Source: Limnobaculum eriocheiris
GTDB taxonomy: Bacteria > Pseudomonadota > Gammaproteobacteria > Enterobacterales > Enterobacteriaceae
DNA: 64,000 nucleotides
Reading direction: 5' to 3'
Assembly: GCF_021010575.1 (NCBI RefSeq)
Contig: NZ_JAJNAG010000003.1
Coordinates: 62,001-126,000 of the forward strand
Part shown: piece by piece, positions 17,001 to 27,000 of the stretch
How the letters are laid out: each line of letters begins with the position of its first letter
How positions within the stretch are numbered: the first letter of the stretch is position 1
Notes under the pieces: model-generated
What the model was told of the DNA's origin: nothing
Seen by the model: the letters and a program-made list of their open reading frames with translations, nothing else
The model's database searches: none
Made by a program: the position numbers and the translations under genes

Positions 17001-18341
17001 ATGAAAATAGTCACTCAAGTTGCAGAACAACGTAAAATGTTAGAGCAGGCGGTTGCCCAAGCGCTGGAGCTTGCTAAAGCCGCTTCAGACGCTGCGGAAG
17101 TTGCCATTACTAAATCTACCGGTATTGGCGTATCTACCCGATTTGGTGAAGTGGAAAACGTGGAGTTTAACAGTGATGGTGCGTTAGGCATTACGGTTTA
17201 TCACCAACAGCGTAAGGGCAATGCCTCTTCCACCGATTTAAGTCCGGACGCTATCGCCCGTACCGTTCAGGCTGCTCTGGACATTGCTCGTTATACTTCG
17301 CCGGACCCTTATTCAGGGCTGGGTGAACGTGAGCTGATGGCCTTTGAATCACCGGATTTAGACCTGTTCCACCCAACGGAGTTGGATGCTGAACGCTTTA
17401 TTCAGCAGGCCGCATTGGCAGAGCGTAGCGCTATGTCAGCAGATAGCCGTATTACCAACAGTGAAGGCGGCAGCTTTAACAGCCACTATGGCATCAAAGT
17501 TTACGGTAATAGTTACGGTATGCTGCAAAGCTACTGTTCCAGCCGCCATTCCATGTCATGTTGTGTCATTGCAGAACATAATGGTGATATGGAGCGTGAT
17601 TATGCCTATACCATTGGTCGTGATATTGCCGACCTGAAAAGCGCTGAATGGGTAGGGCAGGAGACCGCGCGTCGTACTCTGGCGCGCCTGAACCCACGTA
17701 AACTGGCAACCATGCAGGCACCGGTTATGTTTGCCGCTGAAGTAGCCACCGGACTGTTTGGTCATCTGGTTTCCGCTATCAGCGGTGGAAATATCTATCG
17801 TAAATCCTCTTTCTTACTGGACCACTTAGGTCAGCAGATTCTGCCGGACTGGCTGACCATTGGTGAATATCCACATCTGCTCAAAGGTATGGCTTCAACG
17901 CCGTTTGACAGCGAGGGGATTCGTACCCAAACCCGTGATATCGTCAAAGCCGGAGTACTGGAAACCTACCTTCTGACCAGCTATTCAGCGCGTAAATTAA
18001 ATATGACCAACACCGGCCATGCGGGCGGCATTCATAACTGGCGTATCAAAGGTCAGGGAAATGATTTTAACGCCATGTTAAAACAGCTGGATCGCGGTCT
18101 GTTAGTGACAGAACTGATGGGGCAAGGGGTTAGCACGGTAACCGGTGATTACTCTCGTGGCGCAGCCGGTTTCTGGGTTGAAAATGGCGAAATTCAGTAT
18201 CCGGTTAGTGAAATTACCATCGCAGGTAACCTGAAAGACATGTTGCGTAATATGGTTACTGTCGGTGACGATATTGAAACCCGCAGCAATATTCAATGCG
18301 GTTCCGTTCTGCTGGAACAGATGAAGATTGCGGGTGAGTAA
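17001..18341 (+). CDS. pmbA: Metalloprotease subunit TldE (PmbA)
   Basis: The 446-residue product matches E. coli PmbA/TldE (450) from end to end, including [33 protein letters not shown] and [17 protein letters not shown]. It lacks the HExxxH zinc motif, as expected for the non-metal subunit that pairs with TldD. The complex trims peptides such as microcin B17 leader and degrades CcdA. Both subunits are encoded in this window, though not in one operon. Confidence 0.97.
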   Translation: MKIVTQVAEQRKMLEQAVAQALELAKAASDAAEVAITKSTGIGVSTRFGEVENVEFNSDGALGITVYHQQRKGNASSTDLSPDAIARTVQAALDIARYTSPDPYSGLGERELMAFESPDLDLFHPTELDAERFIQQAALAERSAMSADSRITNSEGGSFNSHYGIKVYGNSYGMLQSYCSSRHSMSCCVIAEHNGDMERDYAYTIGRDIADLKSAEWVGQETARRTLARLNPRKLATMQAPVMFAAEVATGLFGHLVSAISGGNIYRKSSFLLDHLGQQILPDWLTIGEYPHLLKGMASTPFDSEGIRTQTRDIVKAGVLETYLLTSYSARKLNMTNTGHAGGIHNWRIKGQGNDFNAMLKQLDRGLLVTELMGQGVSTVTGDYSRGAAGFWVENGEIQYPVSEITIAGNLKDMLRNMVTVGDDIETRSNIQCGSVLLEQMKIAGE

Positions 18342-18378
18342 GTAATGTAACTATCTATTTTTATTATTCATCATAAAC

Positions 18379-18413
18379 AAACAGGCAGATTTCTATTAGA
18401 AGTCTGCCTGTTT
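18379..18413. terminator. Bidirectional terminator between pmbA and rnk
   Basis: AAACAGGCAGA (18379-18389) pairs with TCTGCCTGTTT (18403-18413) across a 13-base loop. The genes on either side converge, and T-rich sequence follows on the minus strand (TTTGTTTATG). Confidence 0.75.
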
Positions 18414-18470
18414 CATATTAAAAAAGAATTAAGTGTCATGGTAAACAGGAACTGGTTACCGTGAATCACC

Positions 18471-18863
18471 TTATATTTTGGGCTGAGACAAAATCTCCAG
18501 CACTTTAATCTGAGTGACGGTACCGTTTGGTAAATGCCAGCTAATATCGTTGCCTGCCCGCATCCCTAACAGCGCTGCGCCAATAGGCGCCATAACAGAA
18601 ATTTGTTCGGCGCTGTCTTTCAGGTCATGAGGAAATACCAGAGTGCGAGTCCGTTCTTCCTGCGTGCTGAGATCGATAAACCGCACCCGGCTATTCATGG
18701 CCACAACATCCGCAGGGACTTCACCTGGCGCAACAATTTCTGCCCGATCGATTTCTGCATTAAGTGCCTGAGCCACCGGTGATGAAGCGAATTCAGGGTG
18801 TTCAAGCAGCATGTCGATACGCTCTGCATCCAGTTCATTTATGATTATGGCGGGTTTAAGCAT
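18471..18863 (-). CDS. rnk: Nucleoside diphosphate kinase regulator Rnk
   Basis: The 130-residue protein aligns with E. coli Rnk (136): IIINELDAERID, MNSRVRF and VMAPIGAALLGMRAG. Rnk has a short N-terminal coil and a GreA C-terminal-like FKBP domain; it binds RNA polymerase and affects nucleoside diphosphate kinase levels. In E. coli K-12 it is far from this region, so its position beside rapZ reflects a different chromosome arrangement. Confidence 0.93.
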   Translation of the reverse strand: MLKPAIIINELDAERIDMLLEHPEFASSPVAQALNAEIDRAEIVAPGEVPADVVAMNSRVRFIDLSTQEERTRTLVFPHDLKDSAEQISVMAPIGAALLGMRAGNDISWHLPNGTVTQIKVLEILSQPKI

Positions 18864-19190
18864 ACATCACTCCGATAATATCTTTGATTAGACTAGTCCT
18901 ATCTAATTTTAGGGTTCATTGTTTGTCGGCCTGAGTTTCAGACCAGCAGTAAAATAATATACTAAGCAAAACAAAACCCCCGCAGGTTGAATGCGGGGGC
19001 TAAGAGCGCTATTTCCTGAGTATTAATAAAACCACGTTAAATTAAAGAGATCGGGATCACGCTCTACAGATTCTGGTTTTATATCGCCTTTGGCTTATCT
19101 GATGTTTGGTGCATCAGTGCAATACGATATGTTGTTAAATTCATCATATCAGTAAAGCAGGGCAAAGGCTAATTAACGATTTTTTCACGC
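18864..19190. other. Intergenic region rnk-rapZ, no gene seen
   Basis: These 327 bases carry the rnk promoter region and a terminator on the minus strand for rapZ (18968-18999). A small dyad near 19100 (CTGATG and CATCAG around a 7-base loop) is also present. The npr gene normally found after rapZ is not here; no frame resembles its HPr-like sequence. Confidence 0.7.
18968..18999 (-). terminator. Terminator downstream of rapZ
   Basis: CCCCCGCA (18977-18984) and TGCGGGGG (18992-18999) form an 8-bp GC stem with a 7-base loop. On the minus strand the stem is followed by TTTTGTTTTGC. It would end the lpt-rpoN-ptsN-rapZ transcript about 190 bases past rapZ. Confidence 0.88.
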
Positions 19191-20063
19191 TTAGTTACTG
19201 TTTTTACCGTCATTTTTACGCTTTTCCAGCGTGCGATGACGTGACTGCACGTTTTTCCCACGGGAACGGAAATAATCAGCCAGTTGTTCTGCCACATAAA
19301 CTGAACGGTGCTTACCACCGGTACAACCAATGGCTACCGTCAGATAGCTACGGTTGTTCGTTTCCAGCATCGGCAGCCACTGCTCAAGGTAGCTACGAGT
19401 CTGATAAATAAAGTTATGCACTTCAGTATGACGATCCAAAAAGGAAGCCACAGGCCTATCCAGACCGGTCATTGGACGAAGTTTGGGATCCCAGTGTGGG
19501 TTTGGCAGAAAACGCACGTCAAAAACATAGTCGGCATCGATTGGAATACCGTGCTTAAAGCCAAATGACTCGAATACCATGGTCAGTTCACGTTCGCGCT
19601 TACCTAACAGTCGGGTTCTTAGCATTTCGGCCAGTTCGTGGACTGACATTTCTGCGGTATCGATAATCAGGTCAGCCCGTGAACGCAACGGCTCAAGCAG
19701 AGCATCCTCTTCGTCAATGGCGCTCTCTAACGATAGATTCTTATTCGACAGCGGGTGCAGACGACGGGTATCGCTGTAACGTCTGATTAGCGTATTGCGA
19801 TCGGCATCAAGGAACAGCAGCTGAGGAGAGAAATCACCCGGCAGGTTATTCAGAACTTCTTCGAGAATTTCTGGGGTTTCAGGTAAATTTCGCACATCAA
19901 TACTTACCGCCGCAGAAGTTTTCCTTTCTGCCAGCGTTTCGGCTAACTGGGGCAATAAGACTACCGGCAAATTATCGACGCAGTAGAAACCCATATCTTC
20001 CAGCGCGCGCAGCGCTACGGACTTACCTGAGCCTGAACGGCCGCTGACAATCATCAGCACCAT
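19191..20063 (-). CDS. rapZ: RNase adapter protein RapZ
   Basis: Starting at [15 protein letters not shown], which has AGAGGA upstream and matches the E. coli N-terminus, the protein has 290 residues (E. coli 284). A Walker A site GRSGSGKS is at the start, and the C-terminal RNA-binding half has [12 protein letters not shown]. RapZ senses glucosamine-6-phosphate and delivers the sRNA GlmZ to RNase E, thereby controlling glmS. The C-terminus is about six residues longer than in E. coli (NDGKNSN tail). Confidence 0.96.
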   Translation of the reverse strand: MVLMIVSGRSGSGKSVALRALEDMGFYCVDNLPVVLLPQLAETLAERKTSAAVSIDVRNLPETPEILEEVLNNLPGDFSPQLLFLDADRNTLIRRYSDTRRLHPLSNKNLSLESAIDEEDALLEPLRSRADLIIDTAEMSVHELAEMLRTRLLGKRERELTMVFESFGFKHGIPIDADYVFDVRFLPNPHWDPKLRPMTGLDRPVASFLDRHTEVHNFIYQTRSYLEQWLPMLETNNRSYLTVAIGCTGGKHRSVYVAEQLADYFRSRGKNVQSRHRTLEKRKNDGKNSN

Positions 20064-20194
20064 GTTGCTATTCCTCTTAATCATCACGATACGATATCAA
20101 TATCGCCGGTATCTGGACCTTACACAACACTTCATGTGTTGTTGTGGGTTAAAATCAACCCTGATTGAATAAACGTTAACACGAACAATTGTTT

Positions 20195-20707
20195 TTAAAC
20201 AGATTGATTTTCAGTTGGTTCATTCTCTTTATCAGACGATTCCTGAGTAAATAGTTGATAAAGCTCTTCATCGGTTTGAGCCATTCGCAATTGACGGCAC
20301 AGGGTTTTATCCGCCAGACGTTGAGCTATAGCGGATAGCGTTGCCAGGTAAGCCTGGCACTCATCTGCCGGAACTAGCAGGGCAAATAAGATATCAACCG
20401 GTTGATTATCGACCGCATCAAAACTGATAGGACTATCCAGAGTGATAAATACGCCTACGGCACGAGTGGTGTCTTCTTCCAGTTTACCGTGTGGAAGGGC
20501 AATGCCTGCGCCAATACCTGTGCTGCCCATGCGCTCGCGGCTGAGGATGGCCTCAAACACTACGCTGGTGGGTATATTCAGCTGGCTGGCGGCCATTTCG
20601 CTGACAATCTCTAACGCCCGTTTTTTACTGGAGCAGTGAACGGCATTGCGTGTGCTGTCTAATTTCAGAATAGAGCGTAATTGCATGGTAGATAACGTGT
20701 TCATCAT
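20195..20707 (-). CDS. ptsN: PTS IIA-like nitrogen regulatory protein PtsN
   Basis: The 170-residue EIIA(Ntr) protein has its phosphorylated histidine in GIALPHGK and conserved blocks SKKRALEIVSEMAA and DNQPVDILFALLVPA. It regulates potassium transport and other processes according to its phosphorylation state. It begins 17 bases after rpoN. In E. coli hpf lies in that gap, and here it is absent. Its usual phosphodonor npr is not at its usual place either. Confidence 0.96.
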   Translation of the reverse strand: MMNTLSTMQLRSILKLDSTRNAVHCSSKKRALEIVSEMAASQLNIPTSVVFEAILSRERMGSTGIGAGIALPHGKLEEDTTRAVGVFITLDSPISFDAVDNQPVDILFALLVPADECQAYLATLSAIAQRLADKTLCRQLRMAQTDEELYQLFTQESSDKENEPTENQSV

Positions 20708-20724
20708 TTGTAGGAACCATTGAG

Positions 20725-22155
20725 TCAGACCAGTTGTTTACGCTGATTTGACGGGGGAATAGATAACGACTCCCTGTATTTTGCTACCGTCCTTCTGGCA
20801 ACAATAATCCCTTGGTCGGTTAGCATGCTGGCGATTTTACTGTCGCTCAACGGCTTGCCCGGGTTTTCAGCCGAAATCAATTTCTTAACCAGCGCACGAA
20901 TTGCAGTGGAGGAAGCTTCACCACCACTATCGGTATTTACGTGACTGGAGAAGAAGTATTTTAACTCAAATATCCCTCTGGGGCTATGTAAGTACTTCTG
21001 TGTTGTTACGCGTGAGATGGTTGACTCATGCATATCAACGGCTTGGGCGATATCCGCCAAAACCATGGGCTTCATGTATTCAGCCCCCAGTTCAAAGAAC
21101 TCTTCCTGCCGTTCTACAATACATTCCGTTACTCTAAGTAGCGTATCGTTACGACTTTCAAGGCTTTTTATCAGCCAGCGGGCATCCTGTAGGTTGGTAC
21201 GGATATATTGATTATCGCTGGCATTGTGAGTATTTGCCATAGAGGCGTAATATTGATTAATCTGCAAGCGTGGGATACTTTCCGTATTGAGTTCCACCAC
21301 CCACTTACCATGAACCTTGCGTACCAACACATCCGGAATAACGTATTCAGACTCGCTGGCATGAATTGACTGACCGGGGCGAGGATCGAGGCTTTGAATC
21401 AGCTGCATGGCACCTTTTAGTGACTCTTCACTGATTCGGCTCAGTTTTAGCAATGAGCGGAAATCATGGCTGCCTAACAGCGCCAAATGTTGATCGGCAA
21501 TCTGGCGGGCATTATTCAGATAAGGTGTATCAGGGGATAGCTGGGAAAGCTGCACCAGCAAACATTCTCGCAGGTCCCGGGCGGCAACGCCCACCGGGTC
21601 GAAGCGCTGAATGCGTTTCAGTACTGCTTCAATTTCGTCGAGTTCGACTTCATCCTGCCCCAGGCTGTCAGCGATATCCTCCAACGTAACCGTCAAATAG
21701 CCGGTATTGTCCACCGCATCTATAATGGCGGTAGCAATAGCTTTATCCAGATCGGAGAACGGGGTTAGATCCATTTGCCACATCAGGTGGTCTTGTAGGG
21801 TCAGAGTGGTTTCACCCTGAAACACCGGGAGTTCGTCATCACCATAATCGTTATGGGTGCCGGACGGAGTCCCTGCGGTGTAAATTTCGTCCCATGAGGC
21901 GTCGAGAGGGAGATCTTCAGGAATATCCGATTGCTGTAGCGCTTCGCTGGTATCGAGCTGTTCGTGCTCGGTCTCTTCGTGAGAATCTATTTCGTCATGA
22001 CTATCCGCTTGCTCAAGCAGTGGATTGCTTTCCAGTGCGATTTGAATCTCTTGTTGCAGTTCAAGTGTCGATAGCTGCAACAGGCGAATTGCCTGCTGTA
22101 ACTGGGGCGTCATGGTTAATTGTTGACTTAACTTGAGCTGTAAACCTTGCTTCAT
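20725..22155 (-). CDS. rpoN: RNA polymerase sigma-54 factor RpoN
   Basis: At 476 residues it matches E. coli RpoN (477). The Gln-rich activator-interaction region [20 protein letters not shown] is followed by an acidic linker, the core-binding region, and the C-terminal RpoN box [12 protein letters not shown] ending in [10 protein letters not shown]. It directs transcription of nitrogen and stress genes that need AAA+ activators. It lies between lptB and ptsN. Confidence 0.98.
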   Translation of the reverse strand: MKQGLQLKLSQQLTMTPQLQQAIRLLQLSTLELQQEIQIALESNPLLEQADSHDEIDSHEETEHEQLDTSEALQQSDIPEDLPLDASWDEIYTAGTPSGTHNDYGDDELPVFQGETTLTLQDHLMWQMDLTPFSDLDKAIATAIIDAVDNTGYLTVTLEDIADSLGQDEVELDEIEAVLKRIQRFDPVGVAARDLRECLLVQLSQLSPDTPYLNNARQIADQHLALLGSHDFRSLLKLSRISEESLKGAMQLIQSLDPRPGQSIHASESEYVIPDVLVRKVHGKWVVELNTESIPRLQINQYYASMANTHNASDNQYIRTNLQDARWLIKSLESRNDTLLRVTECIVERQEEFFELGAEYMKPMVLADIAQAVDMHESTISRVTTQKYLHSPRGIFELKYFFSSHVNTDSGGEASSTAIRALVKKLISAENPGKPLSDSKIASMLTDQGIIVARRTVAKYRESLSIPPSNQRKQLV

Positions 22156-22223
22156 AATGACATATTACACTTATTATCGCATTCCTGAATGGCTAAGCGA
22201 ATGTTCCCACAGGGTAGCCATAG

Positions 22224-22949
22224 CTACAATCGGAATTCATTGCCCAAATAGACCCGCTTCACATGTTCATCTTCCAGGATAGATGATGGTGTTCCATGAG
22301 CAATTAAATGACCCTGACTAACGATGTATGCGCGTTCACAAACGTCCAGTGTTTCACGTACGTTATGGTCGGTAATTAGTACACCAAGCCCGCTGTCACG
22401 CAGGTGCTCAATGATTTTTTTAATATCGATAACCGATATTGGGTCAACGCCGGCAAAGGGCTCATCCAGCAAAATGAATTTAGGATTAGCAGCCAGCGCT
22501 CTGGCAATCTCTACCCGACGGCGTTCACCACCGGAGAGAGACTGCCCGAGGTTTTTACGAAGATGTTCAATATGGAACTCTTCCAGCAGCTCATTAGCAC
22601 GATCTTCCCGCTGTTCATTGGTTAAATCGTTGCGAATTTGCAGCACCGCCATCAGATTGTCGTAAACGCTCAGGCGACGAAAAATAGAGGCTTCCTGTGG
22701 CAGGTAGCCAATACCGCGACGGGCACGGGCGTGCAGCGGTAACAGACTGATATCTTCACCGTCGATAAGAATTGAACCCGCATCACGCTGGACAATACCT
22801 ACCACCATGTAAAAGGTAGTGGTTTTACCTGCGCCGTTTGGCCCAAGTAAACCAACGATTTCACCGGAGTTGACGGTCAGGCTGACATCTTCTACCACTC
22901 GGCGACCTTTGTAGGCCTTGGCCAGATTCTCTGCTGTTAACGTTGCCAT
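22224..22949 (-). CDS. lptB: LPS export ATPase LptB
   Basis: The 241-residue ABC ATPase shows Walker [10 protein letters not shown], signature LSGGERRR, Walker B FILLDEP and the switch histidine in ITDHNVRE. It powers LPS extraction by LptFG and its transfer through LptC and LptA, both encoded directly upstream. Length and sequence match E. coli LptB. Confidence 0.98.
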   Translation of the reverse strand: MATLTAENLAKAYKGRRVVEDVSLTVNSGEIVGLLGPNGAGKTTTFYMVVGIVQRDAGSILIDGEDISLLPLHARARRGIGYLPQEASIFRRLSVYDNLMAVLQIRNDLTNEQREDRANELLEEFHIEHLRKNLGQSLSGGERRRVEIARALAANPKFILLDEPFAGVDPISVIDIKKIIEHLRDSGLGVLITDHNVRETLDVCERAYIVSQGHLIAHGTPSSILEDEHVKRVYLGNEFRL

Positions 22950-22992
22950 TCGCTATTGTTTACTCTTTATCTTTAACTGCGGTTAAAAGTGT

Positions 22993-23538
22993 TTATTTTT
23001 TCTGTATCTGAGATGGTACCAGAACGGTGTTTACGCGTTTGCCTTTGTTGCTGAACGCTTCCATCTTCTGCTCTTTCACTTTATAGGTGATGCGGTCACC
23101 CTGAACATTACTGTCCAGCTGTTCCAGATAGGCATTGCCCGTCAGGTCAACAAAGTCATTCGCCAGTTCATAGCGGAGTTTCAAACCCCGGCCCTTTACT
23201 GGTTTACCGCTGTCTTGCATTTGGTAGAAGGTCACTGGATTACCGAATGCTTCTACCACTTCTTTTCCGCCTCCGCCTTCAGGGCGAGTGACAACAACTT
23301 TATCTGCACGAATATCAATGGTTCCCTGCTTCACAATAACATCACCGATAAAGGTGGCGACATTACCATTCATGTCTAATGATTGTTGAGCAGAGTTAAT
23401 GTTAATCGGCTGATTTGTATCATTCTTTAATGCAAACGCAGAGGCGCTGGTAACCAGAAGTATGCCGGCTACCATGCTGTTAACCACGTTTTTACGATGA
23501 TGGCTGAGTTTCATTGCCGGCTTTTGGTTGAACTTCAT
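22993..23538 (-). CDS. lptA: LPS periplasmic bridge protein LptA
   Basis: The 181-residue product has a signal peptide ending near SASAFA and the OstA-type beta-jellyroll (QQSLDMNGNVATFIGDVIV, ADKVVVTRPE, FYQMQDSGKPVKG). It forms the oligomeric bridge that carries LPS across the periplasm. The first ATG lies inside the lptC end (46-base overlap); an ATG eight codons later is an alternative start. Confidence 0.95.
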   Translation of the reverse strand: MKFNQKPAMKLSHHRKNVVNSMVAGILLVTSASAFALKNDTNQPININSAQQSLDMNGNVATFIGDVIVKQGTIDIRADKVVVTRPEGGGGKEVVEAFGNPVTFYQMQDSGKPVKGRGLKLRYELANDFVDLTGNAYLEQLDSNVQGDRITYKVKEQKMEAFSNKGKRVNTVLVPSQIQKK

Positions 23539-24091
23539 AATAGGTTTTTACCTTTTCAATCAGCTTAGCTGTTCTACTGCGCAGATTACCACGCATCTTC
23601 ATTCCTTCGGAGGTAAAATTAGCCCCGTACAGAGTAACATGATCGTCAGAGCTGATATCCTGAGTCACCAGATTGACATCAGCACTGTTAGTCTTGATTC
23701 TTTCCAGCTGCGACGTCGTCGTCAGGCTGTTGACCTCCACATTATCATAAAGGTAAAGCATACGGTCTTTGGTTAATTTAGCGCGATCGGAACGCACTGA
23801 CCAGGTAGCTACCTGATCCTTGTCATACATGATCATAACCGGCTTAGTGAACCAGGTATCTTCCGGAGTGGAGTAGTATTTTACGTCTTCCGCCGTTAAT
23901 TTGTAATTTAACAGTCCTTCCGGATTGTACACTATCGTGACCATTTGTTGGCTCTGATAGGTGGGTTCTTTATCATCCGGTGGCACGATGGTTTTATTGT
24001 CACCAAAATCAGCGAGATTCCAGCCAGTAAGACCTAAAGCGATTAGCGTTAGTACAATCGTCAGGCTTAGCTTTGTCTTGCTTATACTCAT
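23492..24091 (-). CDS. lptC: LPS export protein LptC
   Basis: The 199-residue protein has one N-terminal membrane helix (about 8-25) and a periplasmic jellyroll domain, as in E. coli LptC (191). It receives LPS from LptB2FG and hands it to LptA. Its start overlaps the kdsC stop by four bases and its end overlaps lptA. Confidence 0.95.
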   Translation of the reverse strand: MSISKTKLSLTIVLTLIALGLTGWNLADFGDNKTIVPPDDKEPTYQSQQMVTIVYNPEGLLNYKLTAEDVKYYSTPEDTWFTKPVMIMYDKDQVATWSVRSDRAKLTKDRMLYLYDNVEVNSLTTTSQLERIKTNSADVNLVTQDISSDDHVTLYGANFTSEGMKMRGNLRSRTAKLIEKVKTYYEVQPKAGNETQPSS

Positions 24092-24636
24092 ATGGATAAC
24101 CCTTGTGCCCCTTCGAGTTTATCTTGCGCTTGCAGAATTAAATCACATAACTCGCGTACAGCACCACGACCACCGGCAATTTGCGTTACAAAGTGTGCTT
24201 TTGGCAGAAGCAATGGGTGCGCATCGGCTACCGCTACCGCCAAACCCACTTTTTGCATCACTGGCCAGTCGATCAAATCGTCACCAATATAAGCCACCTG
24301 TTCTGGCGCCAGAGAGACATCTTTAAGTATTTTCTCGAAAGCCATCAGTTTATCAGATTGTCCCTGGTACAGATGGGTAATTCCCAGCGTTTTGGCTCGA
24401 TTCTCAACCAGTTTAGCGCTACGTCCGGTAATAATGGCAACATCGATGCCGGAAGTAATCAGGCAGCGGATACCGTAACCGTCCCGGACGTTAAAGGCTT
24501 TTAGCTCTTCTCCCTGATTACCCATATAGATCAGGCCATCAGACATTACGCCATCCACGTCACAGATCAACAGGCGAATTTGAGCCGCCCGTTGAAAAAC
24601 CGCTTTGCTTACCGCACCGTAGCAGGTATTAATCAT
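24088..24636 (-). CDS. kdsC: 3-deoxy-D-manno-octulosonate 8-phosphate phosphatase KdsC
   Basis: The 182-residue HAD phosphatase has its nucleophile motif ICDVDGVMSDG (D26, D28), VRDGYGIRC and GDDLIDWPVM. It removes phosphate from KDO-8-P to give KDO for LPS. It is slightly shorter at the N-terminus than E. coli KdsC (188). Confidence 0.97.
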   Translation of the reverse strand: MINTCYGAVSKAVFQRAAQIRLLICDVDGVMSDGLIYMGNQGEELKAFNVRDGYGIRCLITSGIDVAIITGRSAKLVENRAKTLGITHLYQGQSDKLMAFEKILKDVSLAPEQVAYIGDDLIDWPVMQKVGLAVAVADAHPLLLPKAHFVTQIAGGRGAVRELCDLILQAQDKLEGAQGLSI

Positions 24637-24698
24637 GTTTATACTCTTTCACTTGTCACTTAATTTTCACTTAAATAGTGTAAGCCAGCTATTTTGCC

Positions 24699-25667
24699 TT
24701 AAACCACACCGGCGCGCAGCATATCATGCATATGAACTACACCCACTAATCGATCGCCTTCAGCCACCAGAACGGCCGTAATATGGCGCGACTGCATCAG
24801 ATTCAGTGTTTCTACCGCCAGTATATCAGGGTGAACGCGAATGCCGCCTTTGGTCATCAGATCGGCAATTTTAGCGTTGCTGATATCAACACCCTGATCG
24901 AAGACCCGACGTAAGTCGCCGTCGGTGAAGATCCCCTGAATCAACATATCGTCATTGCATATCACGGTCAGGCCCAGATTTTTTCTGGTAATTTCAACTA
25001 AAGCTTCGCGCAGTGATGCCTGATTATTCACCCGCGGGATTTCGTCACCAGTGTGCATAATATCACTAACGCGTAATAACAGTTTGCGCCCAAGCGCTCC
25101 CCCCGGGTGTGACAGGGCGAAATCGTCGGCGGTGAATCCTCTGGCCTCTAATAAAGCAACAGCTAATGCATCACCCATTACCAATGTAGCAGTGGTGCTG
25201 GTAGTGGGTGCTAACCCCAGTGGGCAAGCCTCCTGAGGAACATTAATACATAAATGTGTATCGGCCGCTTTGCCCATTGAACTGTTTGGATTACCGGTCA
25301 TACAGATCAATGGAATTTGTAAACGTTTAATCACCGGAATCAGCGCCATAATCTCACTGGATTCACCGGAATAAGAGATGGCAATCACAATGTCATCCGC
25401 AGTGATCATACCTAAATCGCCGTGGCTGGCTTCCGCCGGATGAACAAAAAATGAGGGGGTACCGGTACTGGCAAAAGAGGCTGCCATTTTGCAACCAATA
25501 TGCCCGGATTTACCCATTCCCATCACCACAACTTTGCCTTTGCAGTGAAACATCAGCTCACAGGCGTGTGAGAAATCCTGATTGATGTATTGATAGAGTT
25601 GTTCAAGCCCGGATCGTTCAATATCAAGAACCTGTTTTCCCGCTTGTTGAAAATCAAAGTTAGACAT
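24699..25667 (-). CDS. kdsD: Arabinose-5-phosphate isomerase KdsD
   Basis: The 322-residue protein has an SIS sugar-isomerase domain (VVVMGMGKSGHIG, ATSTT-like TTSTTATLVMGDALA) followed by two CBS domains. It converts ribulose 5-phosphate to arabinose 5-phosphate, the first step to KDO. Position between yrbG and kdsC is as in E. coli. Confidence 0.97.
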   Translation of the reverse strand: MSNFDFQQAGKQVLDIERSGLEQLYQYINQDFSHACELMFHCKGKVVVMGMGKSGHIGCKMAASFASTGTPSFFVHPAEASHGDLGMITADDIVIAISYSGESSEIMALIPVIKRLQIPLICMTGNPNSSMGKAADTHLCINVPQEACPLGLAPTTSTTATLVMGDALAVALLEARGFTADDFALSHPGGALGRKLLLRVSDIMHTGDEIPRVNNQASLREALVEITRKNLGLTVICNDDMLIQGIFTDGDLRRVFDQGVDISNAKIADLMTKGGIRVHPDILAVETLNLMQSRHITAVLVAEGDRLVGVVHMHDMLRAGVV

Positions 25668-25732
25668 TACTCATTCTCACTGTCATTAATAAAGTTTCCT
25701 TTAGTCTTTTTGTGGATCGGGGAAACTTAAAC

Positions 25733-26701
25733 TCAGGCGTATGCGAAATACATCAGTACGCCAATATAAAGGGTAAAACCGGCCAGTAGTGCTATTCCCA
25801 TTGACCGCGTTAATCGACGGCGGCGACCTACACAAAGCAAGGTCAGAAGCAGACTGGCTGCCAGCATAATCCAGTAATCTCGGAGAAAGGCTTCACTAAA
25901 GAAGTTGCCCGGGGAAATTAACGCCGGTATTCCCATGACCACTAAAATATTAAAAATATTCGAGCCAATCACATTACCCACTACCATATCATCTTCATGC
26001 TTATACATACCGGTGATAGCGGTTGCCAGTTCTGGCAGACTGGTGCCAATAGCGATAATGGTGAGGCTTATCATTAGTTCACTTAAACCTAAATAACGGG
26101 CAACCACGGTGGCGTTATCTACCGCTATTTTGGCGGCGATGGGTAAAACCAATACGCCTATCAGTATCCATAAAAAAGCGACGGTTTGGCTTATCTCTTT
26201 GGGCGTTTCTGCTTCCTGACTTACTGAAAGTGAATCCGTTTCCCGAAGAAAATTACGTTTGCTCATTTTGAATACCAGCGCCATAAAGCTGATAAAGGTA
26301 ACCAGCAGAATAATACCATCACTGCGACTGAGCTGGTTATCATAAAGGACAAAACCCGCCAGTAACATGATCAGAAACAGTAAGGGATCTTCATGCTTAA
26401 GTCGTTTAGAATGCAGATTCAATGGGCGAATAACAGCAACGCATCCTAAAATAAGTAATATGTTGGTGATGTTTGAGCCAATGGCGTTACCTACCACCAT
26501 ATTGGTTTTGCCGTTAAGCCCGGCAGTAACCGAAAAGGCCAGTTCCGGCAATGAGGTGCCTACTCCGGTGATCATAATACCAACGGCAAGACGGGGAATG
26601 TTTAAGGTGTTTGCAATAGCAGTAGCACCAAAAACTAAGCGGTCGGCACCATAAACCAGCAGAATGAGGCCAACAAACAGCATTACTACGGCAATCAGCA
26701 T
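25733..26701 (-). CDS. yrbG: Calcium/sodium antiporter YrbG
   Basis: The 322-residue membrane protein has about ten helices arranged as two NCX-type halves. Each half carries an alpha-repeat (GVGTSLPELAF and AIGTSLPELATA, plus GNAIGSNITN and GNVIGSNIFN). It belongs to the CaCA exchanger family. It is divergent from the mla operon across 299 bases, as in E. coli. Confidence 0.95.
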   Translation of the reverse strand: MLIAVVMLFVGLILLVYGADRLVFGATAIANTLNIPRLAVGIMITGVGTSLPELAFSVTAGLNGKTNMVVGNAIGSNITNILLILGCVAVIRPLNLHSKRLKHEDPLLFLIMLLAGFVLYDNQLSRSDGIILLVTFISFMALVFKMSKRNFLRETDSLSVSQEAETPKEISQTVAFLWILIGVLVLPIAAKIAVDNATVVARYLGLSELMISLTIIAIGTSLPELATAITGMYKHEDDMVVGNVIGSNIFNILVVMGIPALISPGNFFSEAFLRDYWIMLAASLLLTLLCVGRRRRLTRSMGIALLAGFTLYIGVLMYFAYA

Positions 26702-27000
26702 GCGCTATCCTGTTTAAAATTGAACTTTTTCATTCATACAATCGTCTTAGTCAGGTCAGATGGACAGTAATATTCAGAGTTGGTTTAACATTATTATTAC
26801 TGAATTATCACAAGGGACTTTGGCTCCGGCTGAGAACATTGGTAACATCCCTGAGTTAATTTTGACTGGCGTTGGATGAAAAGTAAAACACCGCCTGCGT
26901 TTCAGCCTCTGTTTATCAAGCAGAATGAAATGTTGAGCCCGAGTATATTAATACTTATGATGGACGATATAGGTATTCATCCTAATAGTTTAAGGACGTT

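Noticed and set aside
19080-19146. A 22-codon minus-strand frame in the space where npr would be
   Set aside because: It is too short, has no ribosome site and does not resemble Npr.
26811-26880. A stretch upstream of mlaF resembling parts of a TPP riboswitch (GGCTGAGA, then CTGGCG)
   Set aside because: The second conserved half is not a proper match, no thiamine gene is nearby, and mlaF is not a known target. The similarity is probably chance.
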